From NCBI GenBank assembly GCA_947172415.1, contig OX359197.1, positions 558,001 through 622,000 of the forward strand: 64,000 nucleotides of DNA, given 5' to 3'. The notes beneath the pieces were generated by a model, which was given only the letters and a program-made list of their open reading frames with translations, did no database searches and was not told where the DNA came from. Source of the DNA: Chondrosia reniformis (taxonomy: Eukaryota; Porifera; Demospongiae; Chondrillida; Chondrillidae). Position numbers and translations under genes: made by a program. Below, piece by piece: positions 36,274 to 46,200 of this stretch; the first letter of the stretch is position 1; every line of letters starts with the position of its first letter.

Positions 36274-39200
36274 TCAAAACACAGTTCCATTGCAGATAAT
36301 AGCAGTACTGTTACTACTGGGCGGCTTTACAGCCTGTATGATGGTGGTTACCGTGGTAATGATGGCTGCTGCTACTCCAAATACAAAAACCACAGCATTA
36401 AAAATAGACATGTATTTTGGTTTAATTTTCCTGAACAGCAGAATGTGGAACAATGGAGGTAGTATAAAAGCTGCAATAGTGGTAGCTAGTCCTCCAACCA
36501 AACTGATAACCAACTCAAAACGAGGTATAAGAGCAGCAAGGGTGAAGGCAAGGAGAACTAAGATAGCCCTCATAAGACAGACTAAACAAAATCGGACAAC
36601 TGTACGAAGACGACCTTTAGTCTTTGTGTAAGGTTTGGAGATAAAGCAGACGAAGTTCTTGCACTGAGTAGGACATCTCTATATAGAGAAAGCAATGTTG
36701 TTACTGACAATGCAAAAGGAGGGTGCATGCATAATCATAGGTACATAAACCAATGTCATACTCTCTTTATATAGGATTCACAAAAGATCAATATCAAGAA
36801 AAAGACAAAGATTCCCAGGGGCACTGCATGATGAAGGGTGGAATTCCCAGAAACACCTGTCTGGCCCAGTGGTGCAGAAGAAGAAAGACTCCTGTATATC
36901 TTTGTCCACAGCTCTCTACAGGTTTATTTCCCTATAGGCTTTTTAGGGCATAGCATGCAGGAAAATGGTGTATTATGTAGGTTATTCATGCATTTAAAAG
37001 TTGGATTATAAACCTTCTTCAAAACTGCTACACTCACCTTATATTGCTTATCAATGTTAACATACCCACTCTCGTTATGCTAATAGAAAGGAATGAGTAG
37101 AAACCTTTAAATACACACACATACGTACATGTATCATGTATACAAAAAGCATCTACTATGAGAAAGATTAATATTAAGAGGTTGGATGACAATGTGGTTC
37201 AACCTATACGTATGTACATGAAATACAGCATTACATTATAAATTCCAGATCAAACCAACTGCATCCTTTGATGCTCAAAAAATGAAATGATAAACCATTC
37301 AAAAAGAAAAGTTCAATGTATGTAGTTTTAAGAAATGCTGATTCTGCAGTGGCATTGGTTTACAAAGAGAAGAATCTGAGAGATTTAGACAGCATACTCA
37401 ATTTCAACATAATAGGTTTATAAGTCCTTTTTTCCAAAAGACTTCTACATTACATCCAACTCATGCAATTTCAAAAAATGTCGCCTCTGAATATTATGGT
37501 TCTCTTCCTATACCCAAAGCATGCCTAAACCTACAGTAAGTATCTGACATTGACTTACTGCCCAATTGTAGATGAGAATGCCAATTTCTTCTATAACATC
37601 ACTTGGAGGTTTTATGACAATGGGAAACGTCAGAGTCAGTTCAAAGGCAAGAGTCAATCTACAAGAGAGACAGTAGGAAAGAATTGTGACTGAGTTGGGC
37701 ATTATTAAAATAAATTACCAGCATTTAATACCTGTATATCCACTCTAACTAAACGGCAGCAGAAAGTATGTATTATTAAGCCTAATTCATTTAATATGAA
37801 ATTTATTAAATTACTAGCAGTTCAAATTTTGCTATGTACATACATAGTTGTTGCACTAAATATTTGTATCATGTTAGAATGAGGTAAAGTTGCAATCCAG
37901 TTTTCATCATCAATTCTTTGAAGACAAGAGCATGGGAATCAAAGGAGACTACATCGCAGGTATACACCCACCTACCTGACAATGTCTGGAAAGAGGCCGG
38001 TTAAGTTCTCAAAGCAGTACCCTCTCACAGCATTGCCAAAGAGGAGATAGGCGTAGATGGCAAAGGGAAGGTTCACAACTACCACAATCAAGGCTGCAGC
38101 ATCAATGACATACTGCATATTGCCGGGTCTACTCATGGAAGATTCCAGAGGAACCACCTACACCAGAGCAGGACATGAGTAGTTGATATCAAAACTTTAA
38201 ACACCCAAAGACTCAAATTAGACAATGAGATATTGAAACTAGAAAATTGATGGTGGGGGTAGACCCTAGTAATTAAATAGTAATCAGGTTGTGCATGCAA
38301 TCCATTACATGTGGATGCAGGTTATACTGTATGTACATTAAAACACTCAAAGATTCAAATTAGACAACTTGAGAGACAAATGAAATGATTTCCATTAGAC
38401 CAATAGACAATAAACAAGATTGACTTTATAGAATTATGTAGAATATATGGAAACTTTGAGGATTAAACAATGGTAATTAAGAAACATGATTAGAAAGGAA
38501 AAAGCTAAACAATCCATATACAATAAAAGTGGTATGATCAATTAGCATAATTATTCATTAACACTGAAATAAATAATAATTTATTTGACAGCAATAGAAA
38601 CTTAAATATGACGTTGGTTGCTACTTACCATAGTGTGAACACAGAAGAGGAAGGCGGCAGCACCAAAGAACTGAGGAAGCGTCTTCCACTCATAATAACT
38701 CACACTGTACATGTTATCGGCACTTATTGGAATACCCTCAAAACCTTGATTTGGTGTGCTGACAGCTGGATATATGTACACAGTCTACAAACAATAAATA
38801 GAGAGGTACACAGCCGTGGAGCATGCAATGTCAGGGGTAGGTCTCGATTATGTGAAGAGGAACAGAGAATACTTATTGTTAACTGACTCTGTGGAAGCCA
38901 TTTTTATGATTAACTGTGACTAATTTAAAGAGGTAACTTTACTCAAAAGTTGTACATTGCTTTGTTTTTAGACAGTCATTTTGGGCATTATTCTATATTT
39001 GTAACAAGCATTACAAATATTTTCTTATTAATCTTGTAAATATATACGTACGTATGTATATACATTCTGACACAGCAAATACCAGCAGCGTTGGGTACAG
39101 TGTAAGGCCTCATTGTATTTGAGTCTCATAGATTATCATGCAACTGTTTTAATCTTTGGAGTCTAACTGCTGAGGAAGAGCCTTGGGGTCAAAATGTTTG

Positions 39201-41543
39201 ACAAAAAGATTTGAGGCAAAACTTCCTCTTTAGACACTCAAAGAATTGAAAGATGTACCACTTCAAAAGACCATTCATCACAGTTAGAAGGTATCCCTAC
39301 TTCATTAGGTATCTGTATGTGACTGTTTCAGCATCAACTCACCACCATGGCGACCACCAGGAACACCATTCCCACGTAAGCAAAGTAGGCAAGGTACTTG
39401 AAGGAGGGAAGGAATGTTATGAGTATAAGGATGGGAATGAGGTAGGCATAGACCTCTGGCAGGGTGATAGTTGCCTTGGAACCAACTGTAAACACTGGTA
39501 AACAAGACATAGCCCACTGTGCGTATACAGAGGAGAAGACAAACAAGAACATTAATTGTTATAAGATACCCAAGAGTTATGTGATACTGTACATATAATT
39601 AATATACAATCTATTATATTACTTCAATATTTCCCTATAGAACATACAATTGTTCCTTACCCCTCCCCACTTCTACCCTCTCTCAGCCTTGCCCCTCCCC
39701 TTCCTACTCCTCCTCAGCCCCTCCCCCTTCCTACTCCTCCTCAGCCCCTCCCCCTTCCAACCCCTCCCTCAGCCCCTCCCCCTTCCTACTCCTCCTCAGC
39801 CCCTCCCCCTTCCTACTCCTCCTCAGCCCCTCCCCTTCCTACTCCTCCCTCAGCCCCTCCCCCTTCCAACTCCTCCCTCAGCCCCTCCCCCTTCCTACTC
39901 CTCCTCAGCCCCTCCCCCTTCCAACTCCTCCCTCAGCCCCTCCCCCTTCCTACTCCTCCTCAGCCCCTCCCCTTCCTACTCCTCCCTCAGCCCCTCCCCC
40001 TTCCTACTCCTCCCTCAGCCCCTCCCCTTCCAACTCCTCCTCAGCCCCTCCCCTTCCAACTCCTCCCTCAGCCCCTCCCCTTCCAACTCCTCCCTCAGCC
40101 CCTACCCCTTCCAACTCCTCCCTCAGCCCCTCCCCTTCCAACTCCTCCTCAGCCCCTCCCCCTTCCAACTCCTCCCTCAGCCCCTCCCCCTTCCAACTCC
40201 TCCCTCAGCCCCTCCCCCTTCCAACTCCTCCCTCAGCCCCTACCCCTTCCAACTCCTCCCTCTCAACATATCAACCCAGATGCTAACCTGAAGATTGGAA
40301 GCTATAAATACAATATATCCAGCACATACTCCAACGTTACAGAGTATAACTGAGAAATCAACACTCCACTTTCCAATAACTCCACCTGCAGACCGCCCCA
40401 CGTCAGTAAATGTAAAGTTCCTCTTCTCCTCTGGACTTAGGTTCTTGGTAGCGTACTGCTTACACTGCAGGATCAGGTGCATCGTGTAGGCACTGAAAAA
40501 CACAAAAATGTGAAGAACTTCTACATAGCTGCGTACGTTCTTTCATTTTGAGTTTATTCAGAACTACCTAACCATCTTGTTAACAGATTTCAAACAGTTT
40601 GACCCAACCCAGGGTCTTAATCAGTGAAAGTAGACTCTAATTTCAGTAATGAAGCAATGGTCATTTTATGATATTACAAGCATACGAATAGACTACATTA
40701 GGACATTTAGTCTGAGACGTGCATATAATCTAATTCTAAACTGGTTTGGATTGAGATGATGAAATCGTTCATAAAAATAGACTACATTAACACATTTAGT
40801 CTGAGACATATATATATATACGTAATCTAATTCTAAACTGGTTTGGATTTAGATGATGAAATCACTCATAAAAATGGCGAGCAGTTACATGATGAAATAT
40901 ATATTTTAAACACAAAGATGACGAAATTTGGCTAACTGTGTGGTATGCCAATAAGATGATGCAACTAAAGCATGCCATGTGTACCTGATTATCCCCAGGA
41001 GTACCAGACCGGCAGATCCTACAATAAGACCACTTTGAGCCAGCGCCCATGGAAGGGCAAATGAACCAGACCCAATTGAGGCTTTAGCAAAGTTGAAGAA
41101 AGTTGCAATCTCACTATAAACACAAACAATTCAATAAAAAGAAAGATAAAAAAGCCATTTTACACAGCCGCACTATTACCTTATCTAACAAAAGACGTAC
41201 ATATATTTAACTGAGAGTGATAAAACGAGGCTTAAAATTACCAACAAGTTAAATAATTATATTTAGGTTGAATCAAGATTTATTGGAATCAACTATAGGA
41301 TCACGTATAATAGATTTTAGGAATATAGAATATATCAACACCGTCATATGGCCATTCTTATAAGCTATCAACTCAAGCAAGACGCTCCAAACACCATCCT
41401 ACCCTTGACAAGCCGCAACCACCAGATAAGATAGCCTAAACTCACTTTGATCCACTCCATTTCTTCTTCTGCTCGTAAGAATGGAGGGTAAACGAATCAG
41501 AGCTGTTGGACACTTTTGAGGAGAGCAACCTTTTATCAGACAT
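36274..41543 (-). CDS. AAAP (Aa_trans) amino-acid transporter, SLC36-like, paralogue 2
   Basis: Nine exons on the minus strand: 41543-41446, 41113-40985, 40492-40288, 39516-39343, 38784-38629, 38157-37976, 37658-37559, 37079-37038, 36663-36274. They close exactly to 491 residues. Every intron phase matches paralogue 1, and exons 2, 3, 4, 6 and 7 have identical lengths. Motifs: FNFAKASIGSGSFALPWALAQSG, NVGVCAGYIVFIASNLQ, FLPSFKYLAYFAYVGM, FLFCVHTMVVPLESSM, LFPDIVRLTLAFEL. The N-tail (MSDKRLLSSKVSNSSDSF...) is only 33 residues and unrelated to that of paralogue 1. The start codon sits 26 bp from a perfect GTCACGTGAC palindrome. The gene is divergent from SRCR receptor copy 1, and its first exon is duplicated at 48538-48635. 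One intron contains a G-rich minisatellite on the transcribed sense strand. Confidence 0.92.
36771..36995 (+). repeat. Dispersed 57.1-kb repeat, nearly full copy
   Basis: Collinear with 57054-57293 from GGATTCACAAAAGATCAA through AAGGGTGGAATTCCCAGAAAC to the ATAGCATGCAGGAAAATGG end. The hammerhead-like core at 36828-36854 is changed at its start (CATGATGA instead of CTGATGA). It lies between the last two exons of transporter 2. Confidence 0.8.
39655..40265. repeat. Pyrimidine/G-rich minisatellite in transporter 2 intron
   Basis: More than 20 imperfect 23-28-bp units of the type CCCCTCCCCCTTCCAACTCC. On the transporter's sense (minus) strand this reads as repeated GGGGGAGGGGCTGAGGGAGGAG, so the pre-mRNA would be strongly G-rich. 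It begins about 20 bp downstream of the donor at 40287. The Pro/Ser/Leu-rich open frame on the plus strand is an artefact of the repeat. Confidence 0.95.
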
Positions 41544-41814
41544 CACCTACCTACCTACCTAAACCTGAGTCACGTGACGGGATAATCAAGGATACGCTTG
41601 GCTTATATGGCCTTCGTTCTACTAGTCTGACGAAATTAGACCTTTCATTACAAGTGGCGATGATTTATACGTGTCCAGGTATAGCCCTGTGCCCCTTAAA
41701 CAGTATTATTGGTTGGTATTTATCTTCACATTAACTTATATGCATAGGCACGTTTAATAATCGTAATAATCATAATATAAGTGGTTATTTCGCAATTTCC
41801 TGTTGCTGATTTCA
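41544..41814. promoter_or_regulatory. Divergent promoter of transporter 2 and SRCR receptor 1 (interrupted)
   Basis: A perfect E-box palindrome GTCACGTGAC at 41569-41578 lies 26 bp from the transporter start codon, preceded by a TACC tetranucleotide run. The same region is duplicated at 48636-48969, where only 334 bp separate the two start codons. Here the interval has been interrupted by 1.4 kb of retroelement sequence (41815-43228). Bidirectional use is inferred from the head-to-head layout. Confidence 0.6.
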
Positions 41815-43228
41815 CAAATAACAATAATATATATAATAGCTGCAATAGCTGCCACAAAGGTCTGAGACCCCAGTGCAGCCCCTAGATGTCTCTGCCCTTC
41901 TCTGGTAATCTGCACATCAGTACCTTGAAACAGTTCAGCAGCCCGGGCTGTATGTTCCTCCTTGACAATGAGCCAAGACTTTGTGGCATTCGCATGATAA
42001 CCAAAGTCTGGTCCAATCTCCTCCATTTTATCCCACCAATGTTTAAGCTGATGGAGTTGGCCACCGGCAGAGGCATCATCAGCGAACCAGACTTGCTTTA
42101 CCTGACTCAACTTGCCCAGTTTGTGGATGAGAGGTATAGTGGCAATGGCATACATTGCCACTATACCTCTCATGGCATACATTGCCATTGCCATTGCCAG
42201 GGGATCACCCTGAGTCGTACCCTCTCTGGAGTAAATAACTTCTCCGTCAACAAACAGCTGGGCATCAGCACAGTACGTATTCACTATTGTAGAGGCAATT
42301 GACGGGCAAAGATGCAAGACGTTCTGAAGGGCAACTTGTCTGTTCAGGGAGTTGAAGGCGTTCGTTGCATCTACCAGCAGTACTGCCTCACTGTTGGCAT
42401 CCTGAAAAATGTGTCTCAATGCATGGACAGCTGCTTCACTCCCTCCATGTTGCCCTGCACATACTTGCAATGCTCCCATCACCTCTTGGACTTGTGGGCC
42501 TGCAGCAGCCAACACTGCTTTGCCGATAATCCTTCTGACCACTTCGCCAATCCCTATTGGTCTAACCCCAGGACAATTTGTCTAGGGCCACTAGTCTACA
42601 GGCAGTGAAGGCATCCAGGCCGGTGGGATCCACAAATTGCTGGCAGATGCGACGTGCTACCATAGCCACTGCTTCACACAGATCAGCCGACTCCTTTCTA
42701 AATGATGACAGAAGGCGCCTCCAACCAGCAGCATCCATTCCTGATGGCCCTGCAGCCCCGTTGTTTCTTAGGGCAATATGATGTATTAGAGGGCCATTGA
42801 TCTGTTCATATAGGATAGGATGGGGAGTCTTGGTGGAATATTCTTCATTTGTAACTACAGATATCTTGAAGGATTGTGCTTCCGGATGCTTTTCCATCAA
42901 TACCTCCCGAACAGTCCTACTTTCACCAGCACCACCTGGGACACAACTGTTTAGGCTCAGTCTCCCTCCTCTGCTGTGATCGCCCAGAAGTCGAATGGCC
43001 GTTTGAACATTGCCCATGAACATGAGGTTGGCAAAGGAACGTGCTACCTGTGCATCGGACCTTTCTCTGGAGAGATCATTCGGGAGTTGGTTCAGTATAG
43101 TGCACCCTTCATGAAGAAGGGCATCGATATCTCCATGTTTCCACGATGTCAGCCTGCGCTGTAGGCATATGGAATGCTCCTTTGTTTTGGCAGATCTATG
43201 TGGCTTCTGAAGTAGTGAGGCAGGCAAT
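41815..43228 (-). pseudogene. Reverse transcriptase fragment inserted in divergent promoter
   Basis: Minus-strand coding in two frames. 43227-42562 carries the N-terminal part (LLQKPHRSAKTKEHSICLQRR, then GPSGMDAAGWRRLL, CRLVALDKL). After a frameshift near 42550, 42542-41815 carries the catalytic part (LLVDATNAFNSLNRQVAL, GTTQGDPLAMAM, VWFADDASAGG). The FADD box replaces the usual YADD. Elements of this type recur in invertebrate genomes; I could not assign the clade. Comparison with 48838-48965 shows that the fragment replaced about 60 bp of the ancestral promoter. Both ends are truncated and no tail or terminal repeat is visible. An inverted duplication within the RT domain is described separately. 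Confidence 0.85.
42129..42171. repeat. Perfect 19-bp hairpin inside the RT fragment
   Basis: GAGAGGTATAGTGGCAATG at 42129-42147 and its exact inverse at 42153-42171 are separated by five bases. The inserted arm adds an extra peptide (MYAMRGIVA) between MAMA and MYAIATIPL in the reverse-transcriptase frame without breaking it. It looks like a templated inversion or local duplication. Confidence 0.85.
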
Positions 43229-43237
43229 GCTCTAGTT

Positions 43238-46200
43238 ATGGTGCTGGTACCAGAATTGACTCTTTTGTTGCTTTCAGGCTTAATTCAAGGTGGGACAGGT
43301 ATTTTATAACAATTAATAGTTATTATTAATTGTATCCTTGAATATTTAGTAGTTTACAGTCAGAACGTTCGATTGGTTGATGGAAGGAACTCATTCGAAG
43401 GACGAGTGGAGGTCTTCTCCGGCGGCAGATGGCAAGCAGTGTGTGATGATGGATGGGACCTTAATGACGCTAATACTGTGTGCGCAGAATTAAATTATGG
43501 TTATGCCATTTCAGCGGTTACGGGCTCTGGTTTTGGTGATGGAAATGACAGAGAGACCATTCGATACAACTGTGGCTCATTTGACGACGAATTGTCCGAT
43601 TGTCCGACAACGACTCTTTCCTCTTGTTCAAACAGTGTTGGTGTTATCTGCTCTAATATCGGTTAGCTAACAAGTATTGGTGTGTATGAATAGACACGCT
43701 TTTTGTGTGAGGCAATGCCACAAGTTATGAGAAATGCACACAGTAGTACAATTATGTACAGTACATGGTGCAATACATTGGCATGAAAATAAGATTATAT
43801 GTCCTACTGTGTGTATATAAACATTGTTCTTAGAGAAATTCCTTTCTAGATATCATTATACGTCTCAAGTGTATACTTCTGTTGATGTGTTAAGTACTGG
43901 AATGGTATAGATATATGCATACTTTATAGGTATATTATTGGGCAATAGTTTGATGTTTTTTGATAATTATATTAATACAATACAACATTTCAGTTCTTCT
44001 TATATTGATATTTGTATGAGCAATCAAGAGCACCATATTTCAATATATATGACTATGATGCCTATGAAGTAATGTACGTATGTACGTATCTTTCAGTTGT
44101 AATATTAAGGATAAATTTGTTCATCTGTACTGCATTATCATGTTACATTATACATGTTTTAGTTTTTAAAGATGGCTCCCTCAGATTAGCTGACAGTGGG
44201 CCATCCATCACAGGCGGACGTCTGGAGATACACAAGGATGGGTCCTGGGGAACTATCTGTGACCTGGGGTGGGACTCCAATGATGCGCTGGTGGCTTGCA
44301 AGCAGCTCGGCTTTGCCAATGTTGAAGCAGAACAGAGTGAATCATTTCCAACTGGTTCTGGTAGTATTCTCCTAACTAGTGTAAGATGTAATGGAGACGA
44401 AGCAAGCATCATTTCTTGTCCAAACAGTGGATTTGGAAATACACAAGGATGTTCACATTCACAAGATGTTAGAATAATTTGTTCAAGTATGTCTGCATTC
44501 AAATCAGTGAAAAGTAATAATATCAGAGAGTACGGTAGTACTCTCTATGTAGCGATGGTACTGGTTGTTTCGTTTTCTCCATACATTGATATAGGAACGA
44601 AATTCCGAAATAGGCTGAAAATTCATGTTTATTTAAAATTTATGTTAGGAGACATATGCATGTTACACAGTGAAGCATTAGCTATATATGCATTGAATCA
44701 TACAACACCCTTTCTTGTTTCTGTGCTTTTTGTGCCATCCCTACATCCTCACTATTTTTGTAGAAAATTTTTATTCTCTTATTTATATACAGTGGGATCT
44801 CAATATAACGAAATCGCTTATAGTGAATGTCTCAGTATAGTGAAGTACTATACAATAAACTTTCTTTATAACAAATTGGTTTATAGTGAATTTCTCACTA
44901 TAAGGAGGTATTTCTAAGTCCCCGCTGATTTATTTATAGATTTATAACAATTTACACTACAGACACAATAACTAAAGGAGTAACTCACCTTTTCTTAAGG
45001 CAAGAGGTGTTAATTGAGTGAAACCCTACATTTAGGTAATTATACTGTTAACCAGGTGAAGAAGCTGCTCCACAGAAGGAACAAGGGAACTTTTGGGGTC
45101 CTAGGGCTTCACTATAATGAGATTCCACTGTATGTACACATTACTACACGACCGATAATGATTCCCCTTATTCCTGTAAAGTCAACATTGACTGCATAAG
45201 AAACCCAACTTTAAGCATAGGAATGACCGTATAGTATTAGTATTAGAAAGGGGAGGGTTTTGATGCATTCTAAACAATCAATAGTGTTATATATATATGT
45301 GTAGGTGTATGTATAAATGAAAGGTTTTGATACATTCTACAATCATTAAAATGTTATACCCCACAGTGCAGGAGTATATAGCATAGTATACAACATAAAA
45401 TAACAGCAAACAAAAAAAACAGAGAGAAACAATAATAAACAACACAAATTAAGACACCTCAGGTGTCTTATGTTTGGCCTTGTCAGCGCACCTTCCACTC
45501 GCTACGCGATCCTCGCTCTCTGTATCTTCCCGTGCTTCAGAATCGCCCCTGCCTCCGACTTCGTTCACGCTCCGATCCTCGCTTGCACTTCGCTCTTCTT
45601 CCATACGTCTGACGTGGTCCTCTTCGTCGTTTTCGTCGCTCGCACATCGGTCTTCCGGGACAGTTGGCAACTATGTATTTCCTTCCGCAAGGGACATCAT
45701 ATAACATACGTATAGGCCTTGCATGGCCTTTTATGTCCTTGCGTACAAGTTACAAAATGGTCTCTAACCCTGTTGATTATGCGACATATACATGCAACCG
45801 ACCGTCGGTATTCTTAGCTCCCTCACAATGCAGCTGTGGTTATTAGCAGAGACCCCTTTAAGATGTTGATATATGGCATGCAGATGCATCATCTTCAGTC
45901 TATAATAAGGTGTGAAAAGGTAATTGGTAGGCCATGTGTTCTATATAGCTTGCAATTGGATGATCTGTATCAACTACTATTCTCTATGCAGTAGTTGAGG
46001 ATTTCAAAGCCTGCAACTATACGTACTATTTAAAATAGTGATTATCCTAGGGATCACTTGGATTTCTAACTTGCACTGTGTAGCTAGTACTTGATTGTAA
46101 CTTTAATATATATAGATGGAAGATCATTTGAAGTTGAAATTCGAGCAGTCAATGAACAAGGAGCAGCAAGAGACATTGATACTGCAAGCCTCACTGTTGA

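Noticed and set aside
39650-40291. 213-residue Pro/Ser/Leu-rich ORF on plus strand
   Set aside because: It is a stop-free reading of a pyrimidine minisatellite inside a minus-strand intron, with no domain and no start context.
44012-44162. Upstream extension of the SRCR 2 frame (also 49752-49902)
   Set aside because: Open by chance through the intron up to a good TTTTAG acceptor. Domain and phase support the exon start at 44163 and 49903.
45449-45670. Independent 73-residue minus-strand gene
   Set aside because: There is no start context, domain or splice partner. Reported only as a compositional island.
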